From Blastococcus fimeti (GTDB lineage: Bacteria > Actinomycetota > Actinomycetes > Mycobacteriales > Geodermatophilaceae): a stretch of DNA of 64,000 nucleotides. The notes under the pieces are model-generated. The model was not told the origin of the DNA and made no database searches. It saw nothing but the letters and a program-made list of their open reading frames with translations. The first letter of the stretch is position 1, and each line of letters opens with the position of its first letter. Position numbers and translations under genes: made by a program. This document shows, in pieces, positions 1 to 7,140 of this stretch. Location: assembly GCA_900102115.1 (NCBI GenBank), contig FNAW01000003.1, positions 558,001-622,000 of the forward strand. Direction: 5' to 3'.

Positions 1-496
1 CGACCGGCCGGTACTCGCCCGGCACGCCGAACGCCGTGCGCAGCGCCGCCACCTTGTCCGCCGGCACGCCGAAGAAGCAGGCGCCCAGCCCCTCGTCGAC
101 GGCGGTCAGCAGCATCAGCAGCGACGCCATCCCGGCGTCGACGTCCCAGTAGGGCACCGGCCAGCGGGCCTCGTCGCGGTCGGTCCAGCCCTTGTCCGGT
201 TCCGCGTACCGCTCCAGGTAGGCCTGCTTGTTGGAGAACGGGACGACCAGCAGCGGTGCTCGGCGCATCCGGGTCAGCCAGGCGTCGGGGGCGCCGGCGT
301 CGGTGGTCGCCGTCCAGAAGCGGTCGCGCTCTTCCTCGGTCTCCAGCACGAGGAACGCCCAGCCCTGGCTGAAGCCGGCCGACGGCGCCCGGATCGCGTG
401 CGCCAGCAGCCGCTCGCGGACCTCGGGCGGCACCGGCCGGTCGGGGTCGTAGTCGCGCACCATGCGGCGCCGCCGGACCACCTCTGCGAACTCCAC
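1..496 (-). CDS. nitroreductase family protein (3' end beyond the window)
   Basis: The 165 visible codons read as the N-terminal part of an FMN-dependent nitroreductase. An opening segment of EFAEVVRRRRMVRDYD type, with the basic phosphate-binding arginines, is followed by APSAGFSQGWAF and later GLGACFFGVP, both typical of the family. Such enzymes use NAD(P)H to reduce nitro groups, quinones or flavins; the substrate cannot be told. I chose GTG 496 because the family usually starts just before this arginine run and a CAGGCT -10-like box lies 6 bases upstream. It is divergent from the SDR gene. The C-terminus is cut off by the window edge. Confidence 0.85.
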   Translation of the reverse strand, partial: MEFAEVVRRRRMVRDYDPDRPVPPEVRERLLAHAIRAPSAGFSQGWAFLVLETEEERDRFWTATTDAGAPDAWLTRMRRAPLLVVPFSNKQAYLERYAEPDKGWTDRDEARWPVPYWDVDAGMASLLMLLTAVDEGLGACFFGVPADKVAALRTAFGVPGEYRPV

Positions 497-502
497 GGCG
501 AC

Positions 503-508
503 AGCCTG
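503..508 (-). promoter_or_regulatory. -10-like box of the nitroreductase gene
   Basis: CAGGCT on the minus strand, 6 bases before GTG 496. The spacing predicts a leaderless transcript. Confidence 0.4.
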
Positions 509-544
509 CCGCAGGCAGGGCCCGCAATTGTCGGTGGTGTCGGT

Positions 545-550
545 CAGGGT
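545..550 (+). promoter_or_regulatory. -10-like box of the SDR gene
   Basis: CAGGGT, 6 bases before ATG 557; same geometry as the other leaderless-type boxes in this window. Confidence 0.4.
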
Positions 551-556
551 CCCGGC

Positions 557-1480
557 ATGGACACCGCAGCCGTCGACCTGTCCGGCCGCGTCGCCCTCGT
601 CGCGGGGGCCACCCGTGGCGCGGGGCGCGGCATCGCCGTCGAGCTGGGCGCGGCGGGTGCCACCGTGTGGTGCACCGGCCGCAGCACCCGCGGGCGGCGG
701 TCGGAGTACGACCGGCCCGAGACGATCGAGGAGACCGCCGAGCTGGTCACCGCCGCGGGCGGGCGAGGCATTCCGGTGGTGGCCGACCACCTGGTGCCGG
801 GCGAGGTGACCGCGGTGGTCGACCGGGTCGCGACGGAGTCCGGCCGTCTCGACGTGCTGGTCAACGACATCTGGGGCGGGGAGAAGCTCTTCGCCTGGGA
901 CACCCCGCTGTGGGAGCACGACCTGGCCGACGGCCTCCGGCTGCTCCGGCTCGCGGTCGAGACGCACCTGATCACCAGCCATGCGGCCCTGCCGCTGCTC
1001 ATCCGGGAGCCGGGCGGGCTGGTCGTGGAGATGACCGACGGCCCGACCGACTACAACGCGGTCACGTACCGGGTGAACGCGTTCTACGACCTGGCCAAGG
1101 TCGCCGTCTCCCGGCTGGGCTTCTCCCAGGCGCACGAGCTGCGGCAGCACGGCGCCACCGCCGTCACGCTCACCCCGGGCTGGCTCCGCTCCGAGATGAT
1201 GCTCGACGAATACGGCGTCACCGAGGAGAACTGGCGCGACGCCACCGCCACCGAGCCGCACTTCTGCATCTCGGAGAGCCCGCGCTACGTCGGCCGTGCG
1301 GTCGCCGCGCTTGCCGCCGACCCGCAACGGCCGCGCTGGTCGGGCCGGTCCCTGTCGTCCGGGCAGCTGGCCCAGGTGTACGGCTTCACCGACCTGGACG
1401 GCACCCGGCCCGATGCCTGGCGCTACGTCACCGAGGTGCAGGATGCCGGCCGCCCGGCAGGGGACGAGGGCTACCGCTGA
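557..1480 (+). CDS. SDR family NAD(P)-dependent oxidoreductase
   Basis: 307 residues. The N-terminal Rossmann motif is GATRGAGRG (residues 17-25) and the catalytic Tyr-x3-Lys is Tyr177/Lys181 in YDLAK, so this is a classical-to-extended short-chain dehydrogenase. The NNAG-type motif is replaced by NDIWGG, a variant common in a family of uncharacterised actinobacterial SDRs. Sites such as GRSTRG after the second strand suggest NADP preference (inference). ATG 557 is preferred over upstream starts because it places the nucleotide-binding motif at the usual depth and is preceded by a -10-like box. It is divergent from the nitroreductase and ends 20 bases before hisA. Substrate unknown. Confidence 0.9.
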   Translation: MDTAAVDLSGRVALVAGATRGAGRGIAVELGAAGATVWCTGRSTRGRRSEYDRPETIEETAELVTAAGGRGIPVVADHLVPGEVTAVVDRVATESGRLDVLVNDIWGGEKLFAWDTPLWEHDLADGLRLLRLAVETHLITSHAALPLLIREPGGLVVEMTDGPTDYNAVTYRVNAFYDLAKVAVSRLGFSQAHELRQHGATAVTLTPGWLRSEMMLDEYGVTEENWRDATATEPHFCISESPRYVGRAVAALAADPQRPRWSGRSLSSGQLAQVYGFTDLDGTRPDAWRYVTEVQDAGRPAGDEGYR

Positions 1481-1488
1481 GCGGTCCC

Positions 1489-1494
1489 TAGGCT
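1489..1494 (+). promoter_or_regulatory. -10 box of hisA
   Basis: TAGGCT, 6 bases before GTG 1501; predicts leaderless transcription of the hisA-ridA-hisF unit. Confidence 0.5.
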
Positions 1495-1500
1495 GTCGGT

Positions 1501-2232
1501 GTGCCGAAGCTGCAGCTCCTCCCCGCCGTCGACGTCGCCGATGGACAGGCCGTCCGCCTCGTGCAGGGGGAGGCCGGGAGCGAGACCTCCTACGGCGACC
1601 CGCTCGAGGCCGCCCTCCAGTGGCAGCGGGACGGCGCGGAGTGGGTGCACCTGGTCGACCTCGACGCCGCCTTCGGCCGCGGGTCCAACCGCGAACTGCT
1701 GGCCCGCGTCGTCGGCGAGCTGGACGTCGACGTCGAGCTCTCCGGCGGCATCCGGGACGACGAGTCCCTCGCCGCCGCCCTGGCCACGGGCTGCCGCCGG
1801 GTGAACCTCGGCACCGCGGCGCTGGAGTCGCCGGAGTGGTGCGCGCGCGCCATCGCCGAGCACGGTGACCGCATCGCCGTCGGTCTGGACGTGCGCGGCA
1901 CCCGGCTGGCCGCCCGCGGCTGGACCCAGGAGGGCGGCGAGCTCTACGAGACCCTCGCCCGCCTCGACGCCGAGGGCTGCGCCCGCTACGTCGTCACCGA
2001 CATCACCAAGGACGGCACGCTCAAGGGCCCGAACCTGGAGCTGCTGCGCGAGGTCTGCGCCGCCACCCCGCGCCCGGTCATCGCCTCCGGCGGCGTGAGC
2101 TCGCTGGACGACATCCGCGCGCTCGCCGGCCTGAGCACCGTCGGCGTCGAGGGCGCGATCGTCGGCAAGGCCCTCTACGCGGGCGCCTTCACCCTGCCGG
2201 AGGCGCTCCGGATCACCGAGGAGGCCTCGTGA
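1501..2232 (+). CDS. priA: phosphoribosyl isomerase A (HisA/TrpF bifunctional type)
   Basis: 243-residue (beta/alpha)8 barrel. It isomerises ProFAR to PRFAR in histidine synthesis and, in Actinobacteria, usually also phosphoribosyl-anthranilate in tryptophan synthesis. The catalytic pair is Asp11 (PAVDVADG) and Asp171 (TKDGT). Arg139 and Trp141 (ARGW) correspond, by a constant offset of four, to Arg143 and Trp145 of Mycobacterium tuberculosis PriA, residues tied to dual specificity. No trpF lies in the trp cluster downstream, which fits the dual role. GTG 1501 follows a -10 box. The stop overlaps ridA (GTGA). Confidence 0.95.
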   Translation: MPKLQLLPAVDVADGQAVRLVQGEAGSETSYGDPLEAALQWQRDGAEWVHLVDLDAAFGRGSNRELLARVVGELDVDVELSGGIRDDESLAAALATGCRRVNLGTAALESPEWCARAIAEHGDRIAVGLDVRGTRLAARGWTQEGGELYETLARLDAEGCARYVVTDITKDGTLKGPNLELLREVCAATPRPVIASGGVSSLDDIRALAGLSTVGVEGAIVGKALYAGAFTLPEALRITEEAS

Positions 2233-2621
2233 GCGTGACCCGGCTGGGCTCAGGGAGCCCGTGGGAGGCGATCGTCGGGTACAGCCGCGTCGTCGTCCGG
2301 GGCGACACCGCCTGGGTCAGTGGGACCACCTCCACCGTGGACGGCGAGGTCGCGCACCCGGGTGACGCCGCCGCCCAGACCCGCCAGGTCCTGTCGATCA
2401 TCGAGCAGTCGCTGGAGCGGGCCGGGTTCACGCTGAACGACGTCGTGCGGACGCGCATGTTCGTCACCGACATCTCCCGGTGGGAGGAGGTCGGGCGGGT
2501 GCACGGCGAGGTCTTCGGCGACATCCGGCCCGCTACGACGATGGTGCAGGTCGCCGCACTGATCGACCCCGCGCACCTGGTCGAGATCGAGGCCGACGCG
2601 GTGCGGGGGACCGGCGCATGA
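2229..2621 (+). CDS. RidA (YjgF/UK114) family protein
   Basis: 130 residues with the RidA fold signature: SGTT near the start, MFVTDI, and a C-terminal MVQVAAL...VEIEADAV segment. RidA proper hydrolyses reactive enamine/imine intermediates with an arginine in the Pro-Ala-Arg segment; here that position reads RPATTMVQV, with threonine in place of the arginine. Deaminase activity is therefore doubtful and it probably belongs to one of the non-archetypal Rid subfamilies. GTG 2229 overlaps the hisA stop and its own stop overlaps hisF, so the three genes are translationally coupled. A role beside HisA/HisF is inference only. Confidence 0.9.
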   Translation: MSVTRLGSGSPWEAIVGYSRVVVRGDTAWVSGTTSTVDGEVAHPGDAAAQTRQVLSIIEQSLERAGFTLNDVVRTRMFVTDISRWEEVGRVHGEVFGDIRPATTMVQVAALIDPAHLVEIEADAVRGTGA

Positions 2622-3388
2622 GCTTGTCGGTGCGCGTCATACCGTGCCTGGACGTCGACCAGGGCCGGGTGGTCAAGGGCGTGAACTTCGTCGACCTGCG
2701 CGACGCCGGCGACCCGGTGGAGATGGCCCGGGTCTACGACGCCGAGGGCGCCGACGAGCTCACCTTCCTCGACATCAGCGCCAGTTCGGGGAACCGGGAG
2801 ACCACCTACGACGTCGTCCGCCGGACCGCCGAGAGCGTCTTCATCCCGCTGACCGTCGGCGGCGGGGTGCGCACGGTCGAGGACGTCGACAAGCTGCTGC
2901 GCGCCGGCGCGGACAAGGTCGGCGTCAACACCGCCGCCGTCGCCCGGCCGGAGCTGATCGCGGAGATCGCGCACCGCTTCGGCAGCCAGGTGCTGGTGCT
3001 CTCGGTCGACGCCCGCCGCGTGCGCGACGGTGCGGCCACCGATTCCGGCTTCGAGATCACCACCCACGGCGGGCGCCGCGGCACCGGCCGCGACGCCGTC
3101 GAGTGGGTCGTACAGGCGGCCGCGCTCGGCGTCGGTGAGGTGCTGCTGAACTCCATGGACGCCGACGGCACCCAGGCGGGCTTCGACACCGAGCTCATCC
3201 GCGCGGTGCGCCGCGAGGTCGCCGTGCCGGTCATCGCCAGCGGGGGAGCGGGCGAGGTGGCGCACTTCCCGCCCGCGGTCGAGGCCGGCGCGGACGCCGT
3301 GCTCGCCGCCAGCGTCTTCCACTTCGGCAAGCTGCGGGTCGGCGACGTCAAGGCCGAGCTGTCGCGGGCGGGCGTCCCGGTCCGCTAG
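2618..3388 (+). CDS. hisF: imidazole glycerol phosphate synthase cyclase subunit HisF
   Basis: 256 residues, the usual length. The cyclase barrel accepts ammonia from HisH and converts PRFAR to imidazole glycerol phosphate and AICAR. Catalytic aspartates are in the CLDVD segment near the N-terminus and in LSVDARR in mid-protein; phosphate-binding loops GGGVRT and SGGAG are present. The ATG lies in the ATGA overlap with ridA. hisH and hisB are not next to it in this window, and hisI follows only about 9.6 kb later, so the histidine cluster is split. Confidence 0.97.
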   Translation: MSLSVRVIPCLDVDQGRVVKGVNFVDLRDAGDPVEMARVYDAEGADELTFLDISASSGNRETTYDVVRRTAESVFIPLTVGGGVRTVEDVDKLLRAGADKVGVNTAAVARPELIAEIAHRFGSQVLVLSVDARRVRDGAATDSGFEITTHGGRRGTGRDAVEWVVQAAALGVGEVLLNSMDADGTQAGFDTELIRAVRREVAVPVIASGGAGEVAHFPPAVEAGADAVLAASVFHFGKLRVGDVKAELSRAGVPVR

Positions 3389-3389
3389 C

Positions 3390-3409
3390 CCGCCGTCAGC
3401 GACGGGCGG
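3390..3409 (+). terminator. hairpin after hisF
   Basis: CCGCCGTC-AGC-GACGGGCGG, a GC-rich stem with one bulged G, begins 2 bases after the hisF stop. There is no T-run, so termination strength is uncertain. Confidence 0.4.
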
Positions 3410-3606
3410 CGGTCATCCGCGGCCACCGGCTCACCATCGCCGTGCTGGTGAACAGGACGAACAGGGACAGTCCCGCCTGGACCCAGGTCCACCAGCCGAC
3501 GGGGCCGTGCCCGGCCAGCGGGCACGTGATGGGGCAACTGCCACAGCGGGTAGGCCATGTCGTCCGCCGGCATCGGCTCGACCGCCGGGCAGAGCACCCA
3601 CGCCAC
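3396..3606 (-). pseudogene. frameshifted small membrane protein remnant
   Basis: On the minus strand one frame reads AFAVAWVLCPAVEPMPADD followed by MAYPLWQLP. The neighbouring frame then continues as CPLAGHGPVGWWTWVQ and a hydrophobic LSLFVLFTSTAMV stretch to a TGA at 3396. Removing one base from the GGGG run at 3531-3534 (plus strand) joins both into one plausible two-helix protein. The change could be a real mutation or an assembly error. No good start codon is visible upstream in the first frame, so the 5' end may also be damaged. Family unknown. Confidence 0.35.
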
Positions 3607-3682
3607 GGCGAAGGCGATCGCGAACGGCCGCCCGGTGACGGGGACGCCGCTGCTGCCGGACAGCGGCGACAGCCGGTTCCCC

Positions 3683-3709
3683 GGCGCGACCGGCGCGACC
3701 GGCGCGACC
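3683..3709. repeat. three tandem copies of a 9-bp unit
   Basis: GGCGCGACC occurs three times in a row (3683, 3692, 3701) upstream of the membrane-protein remnant. Confidence 0.8.
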
Positions 3710-3806
3710 GCGAACCACGCGCGACCGGCCCCCTGGCGCGCCGGGGACGGTCGACGCCCGGCGGCCGGCGGAGGAGGGTGGGTGGCCCGCCCCCGGAGCG
3801 ACCGCC

Positions 3807-4160
3807 ATGCACCTGCACCGCATCAGCACGAACCTCAACGTCGACGACGCGACCACCGGCCACGAGTTCTACGAAGGCTTTCTCGGGCTGGAGAAGCAGT
3901 TCGACATGGGCTGGGTCGCCAGCTTCCGGTCGCCGTCGAACCCGAGCATCCAGGTCACGCTCGTCGGCAAGGACCGGACCGCGCCCGAGCAGTCGTCGAT
4001 GAGCGTCGGGGTCGCCGACGTGGACGCCGCCTACGCCGACGCCCAGCGCCGCGGGTACGAGATCGTCCACCCGCTCACCGACGAGCCCTGGGGCGTGCGC
4101 CGGTTCTTCGTCCGCGACCCGCACGGCGTCGTCGTCAACGTCGTGGGTCACGCGGACTGA
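3807..4160 (+). CDS. VOC superfamily (glyoxalase-like) protein
   Basis: 117 residues, one vicinal-oxygen-chelate module pair. It starts HLHRISTNLNVDD, has FYEGFLGLEKQF in the first beta-alpha unit and ends with the usual FFVRDPHGVVVNVVGH strand. Members include glyoxalases, dioxygenases and resistance proteins; no substrate can be assigned. It is followed 15 bases later by the SRPBCC gene, so the two are probably co-transcribed. Confidence 0.85.
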   Translation: MHLHRISTNLNVDDATTGHEFYEGFLGLEKQFDMGWVASFRSPSNPSIQVTLVGKDRTAPEQSSMSVGVADVDAAYADAQRRGYEIVHPLTDEPWGVRRFFVRDPHGVVVNVVGHAD

Positions 4161-4175
4161 CACGGGGGACCCGTC

Positions 4176-4625
4176 ATGCGCTTCCGCTACAGCCTGACGA
4201 CGAGGGCCACGCCCGAGCAGGCGTTCACGGCGTTCACCGACTTCGGGGAGCGCCGCCTCGACGTGTGGCAGAAGACCCTGGATCCGGCGAAGTACGAGGT
4301 GCGGGAGCGAGGTGGGAACTGGGCCGTGGTCCGCGAGGGCAGCGCAGGCGTGCGGATCTGGGTCCTGCTGCGCTACGAGTGGCAACCGCCGGGGACGATC
4401 CGCTGGACGCTGCTGGACAGCGACCACTGCGACGCCGGCCGCGGTGAGGTCAGGATCAGCCCCGGCCCCGACGGTGGTAGCCGGGTCGAGGCGGAGATCG
4501 ACCACCGGCGTCCGCGCGGGTTCCGGGGCCGGGCGATCCTGCTGGCGCAGCGGCTGATCGGTCCGGTCGCCTTCCCGCGGATGTGGCGGGCGGCGCTCGA
4601 CCGGGTCGCTGCCCCGGGCGGCTAG
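4176..4625 (+). CDS. SRPBCC/polyketide-cyclase-like ligand-binding protein
   Basis: 149 residues opening with MRFRYSLTTRATPEQAF, the typical first strand and helix of the START/Bet v1-like SRPBCC fold, followed by alternating strands and a long C-terminal helix region (RAILLAQRLIGP). Such proteins bind small hydrophobic ligands or act as cyclases or aromatases; the function here is unknown. It is preceded by GGGGGA-type purines and the VOC gene, and its stop lies 4 bases from the stop of the convergent DinB-like gene. Confidence 0.7.
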   Translation: MRFRYSLTTRATPEQAFTAFTDFGERRLDVWQKTLDPAKYEVRERGGNWAVVREGSAGVRIWVLLRYEWQPPGTIRWTLLDSDHCDAGRGEVRISPGPDGGSRVEAEIDHRRPRGFRGRAILLAQRLIGPVAFPRMWRAALDRVAAPGG

Positions 4626-4629
4626 GCGT

Positions 4630-5247
4630 TCAGGAGGTCATCACCCGCGCGACGTCGCGGCGGCCCGAGGCCCACAGCAGCAGCTCGAGGGGCTCGCCCT
4701 CGACGGTCCGCTCCCCGGCACCGACCCGGGCCTCCACGTCCGGCCGGTCCGTGCGGCGCAGCACGGCGCCGCCCCGGCCGGCACCGCGCCGCGCGTAGAG
4801 GGTCGCGGGCAGCCAGAGCTTGTCCTGGACGGCGGCCGGCAGCTCGCGCGGCGCCCACCCCGGCTGGGCCCGCCGCACGTCCTCGTGGTGGATCGCGAAC
4901 TCGGCGTCGTTCAGCCGTTCCAGCCCGGGCCAGGTCAGCGGCGACCAGCCGGGCGGGCCGGAGCGGACGCGTTCGACCAGTGCGGCGTAGGGGAGGCGCT
5001 CGCGGGCGCCGTCCTCCACCCGGTGCGCCCAGCCGCCCAGCCGGCCCAGTCCCGGCAGCATCTCCAGCGCGTAGCCCGGCATCGCGTCGGGCCGCCGGTC
5101 GCGGACGGCGAGGTGGGCCGCCAGGTGCGCGGTGCTCCATCCGGAGCAGCACGTCGGGGCGTCCGGGCCGAGCTCGTCGAGGAGGTCGGCCAGCGCGCGG
5201 CGCTCCTGGGCGGCGAGCGAGCCGGCAGCGGCGGGGGATGCGGTCAT
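4630..5247 (-). CDS. TIGR03085-type DinB-like metal-binding protein (mycothiol-dependent isomerase superfamily)
   Basis: 205 residues. Conserved features of the actinobacterial TIGR03085 family are visible: ERRALADLL at the N-terminus, CSGWSTAHLAAHL with the metal-binding histidine region, and the signature FAIHHEDVRRAQPGW in mid-protein. Relatives are DinB-fold proteins linked to mycothiol-dependent reactions, but this subfamily has no proven substrate. ATG 5247 is chosen over GTG 5250 because the TAGCGT box then lies at the 6-base spacing seen elsewhere. It is divergent from the ABC exporter genes. Confidence 0.85.
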   Translation of the reverse strand: MTASPAAAGSLAAQERRALADLLDELGPDAPTCCSGWSTAHLAAHLAVRDRRPDAMPGYALEMLPGLGRLGGWAHRVEDGARERLPYAALVERVRSGPPGWSPLTWPGLERLNDAEFAIHHEDVRRAQPGWAPRELPAAVQDKLWLPATLYARRGAGRGGAVLRRTDRPDVEARVGAGERTVEGEPLELLLWASGRRDVARVMTS

Positions 5248-5253
5248 CACCCG

Positions 5254-5259
5254 ACGCTA
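5254..5259 (-). promoter_or_regulatory. -10 box of the DinB-like gene
   Basis: TAGCGT on the minus strand, 6 bases before ATG 5247; leaderless geometry. Confidence 0.45.
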
Positions 5260-5288
5260 CCGACACGGGGACGGCGGAATAATCCGAA

Positions 5289-5294
5289 TAGCGT
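5289..5294 (+). promoter_or_regulatory. -10 box of the ABC exporter operon
   Basis: TAGCGT about 65 bases before GTG 5359, pointing away from the divergent box at 5254-5259. The transcript would have a leader of roughly 58 bases. Confidence 0.4.
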
Positions 5295-5358
5295 TCGGTT
5301 GCCCGGTGAGATCCACGTAACATCCGAGAGCCGCAACCGAACCACCCCGAGGAGCACC

Positions 5359-7140
5359 GTGCCGCGCCGCCGTCGAGATGCCGTCGTGCGGCGAGGGATC
5401 CGGCACGTCGGCCGCGCGATCGCCCTCCAGCCGAAGATCTTCAGCGCCGCCCTGCTGGGGAGCAGCCTGTTCGCCGTCATGACGGTGGCCAGCGCCTACG
5501 TGATCGGCGAGATCACCGACCGCGTCGTCCTGCCGTCCTTCGACCAGGGCAGCGCCTCGACCGCCGCGCTGGCCCTCGCCGTCGCCGCCATCATCGGCGT
5601 CGCCCTGCTGCGGATCGTCGGCATCATCGGGCGCCGCCTGCTGTCAGGGATCATGCAGTACCGGCTGCAGGCGCAGATGCGCCGCGAGGTGACCGGGCAG
5701 TACCTGCGGCTCCCGCTGTCCTGGCACCAGCAGCACCCCACCGGTCAGCTGCTCTCCAACGCCAACTCCGACGTGGAGGCGGCCTGGTTCTTCGTCGCGC
5801 CGCTGGCCTTCGGGCTGGGCGCGGTCGTGATCATCCTGATCACCGGCGGGGCGATGGTCGTGACCGATCCGCTGCTGGCCCTGATCGGCCTGGTCGTCTT
5901 CCCCCTGGTGTTCGTGATCAACGCGCTGTACTCGCAGGTGATGAGCCCGCGCCAGCAGCGGGCCCAGCAGCTGCGCGCCGAGGTCAGCGAGATCGCCCAC
6001 GAGAGCTTCGACGCCGCACTGGTGGTCAAGACCCTGGGCCGCGAGGAGTCCGAGACCGAGCGGTTCAACGCTCGCGCCGGTGAGCTGCGGGACGGGCTCA
6101 TCGCCGTCGGCCGGGTCCGTGGACTGTTCGACCCGCTGATCGAGTCGCTGCCCAACCTCGGCACGCTGGCGGTCCTGCTGCTCGGTGCGCACCGGGTCGC
6201 CGACGGCGCGATCGACGTCGGCGAGCTGGTGTCCATCGCCTACCTGTTCACGCTCCTGGCCCTGCCCATCCGCGCGATCGGCTGGGTGCTCGCCGAGCTG
6301 CCGCGTGCACTGGCCGGCTACGACCGGATCACCCCGGTCCTCGAGGCGACCGGCGAGACGCCGTACGGGCCGGAGGACGCCGCCACGACGGCCGGCGGTG
6401 CCGCACTGGGCCTGCAGGGGATCGGCTACACCTTCGCCGGCGTCGAGCGCCCGGCCGTCCGCGACGTCACCTTCGACGTCCCCGCGGGCGGGACCGTCGC
6501 GGTGGTCGGGCCGACGGGCTCGGGCAAGTCCACCCTCGCCGGGCTGCTGGTCCGGCTCGTCGATCCCGTCGACGGGACGGTCCTGCTGGACGGGTTGGAC
6601 ATCCGCCGCCTGCGCGAGGGACAGGTCAGCGACCACGCCGCCTTCGTCGCCCAGCAGGCGTTCCTCTTCGACGACACGGTGCGCGGCAACATCACCCTCG
6701 GTGGCCCGTACACCGACGAGGACGTCTGGGCGGCGCTGCGCGTCGCGGCCGCCGACGACTTCGTGACCGCCCTGCCCGACGGCCTCGACACCCACGTCGG
6801 CGAGCGCGGCGCCTCCCTCTCTGGCGGTCAGCGGCAGCGCCTGGCGCTGGCCCGGGCCATCGTCCGCCGGCCGCGGCTGCTCGTGCTCGACGACGCCACC
6901 AGCGCCGTCGACCCCTCCGTCGAGGCCCGCATCCTCGACGCGCTGCGGGCCAGCGACGCCCCGGCGACCGTGGTGGTCGTCGCCTACCGCCAGGCGACCA
7001 TCGCGCTCGCCGACGAGGTCGTCTGGTTCGAGCACGGCCGTGCGGTCGCGCGCGGCAGCCACGCGTACCTGCTCGGCGAGGTGCCGGGCTACGCCGACCT
7101 GGTGCGCGCCTACTCCCAGGCCGACGGGGTGCCGGCATGA
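5359..7140 (+). CDS. ABC exporter half-transporter with a degenerate ATPase site
   Basis: 593 residues: an N-terminal six-helix exporter domain (about 20-330) and a C-terminal ATPase domain. Walker A is GPTGSGKST and the signature is LSGGQRQ. Walker B ends LLVLDDATSAVD, so the catalytic glutamate is aspartate. The switch histidine is replaced (VVVVAYRQAT). This is the pattern of the non-catalytic half of heterodimeric exporters. GTG 5359 has GAGGAG 4 bases upstream. It overlaps the next ABC gene by ATGA, so the two subunits are coupled and very likely form one transporter; the substrate is unknown. Confidence 0.92.
   Translation: MPRRRRDAVVRRGIRHVGRAIALQPKIFSAALLGSSLFAVMTVASAYVIGEITDRVVLPSFDQGSASTAALALAVAAIIGVALLRIVGIIGRRLLSGIMQYRLQAQMRREVTGQYLRLPLSWHQQHPTGQLLSNANSDVEAAWFFVAPLAFGLGAVVIILITGGAMVVTDPLLALIGLVVFPLVFVINALYSQVMSPRQQRAQQLRAEVSEIAHESFDAALVVKTLGREESETERFNARAGELRDGLIAVGRVRGLFDPLIESLPNLGTLAVLLLGAHRVADGAIDVGELVSIAYLFTLLALPIRAIGWVLAELPRALAGYDRITPVLEATGETPYGPEDAATTAGGAALGLQGIGYTFAGVERPAVRDVTFDVPAGGTVAVVGPTGSGKSTLAGLLVRLVDPVDGTVLLDGLDIRRLREGQVSDHAAFVAQQAFLFDDTVRGNITLGGPYTDEDVWAALRVAAADDFVTALPDGLDTHVGERGASLSGGQRQRLALARAIVRRPRLLVLDDATSAVDPSVEARILDALRASDAPATVVVVAYRQATIALADEVVWFEHGRAVARGSHAYLLGEVPGYADLVRAYSQADGVPA

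Larger units (their letters stand above)
3389..3806. other. 418-base gap without an intact gene
   Basis: Besides the hisF hairpin, it holds the remnant of a small minus-strand membrane gene (3396-3606) and three tandem copies of a 9-base unit (3683-3709). A purine-rich GGAGGAGGG at about 3769-3777 lies too far from the VOC start to be its ribosome binding site. Confidence 0.6.

Noticed and set aside
5200..7062. Long open frames on the minus strand opposite the ABC exporter genes
   Set aside because: They are antisense shadows caused by high GC codon bias; they show no family motifs, whereas the plus strand has complete ABC motifs.
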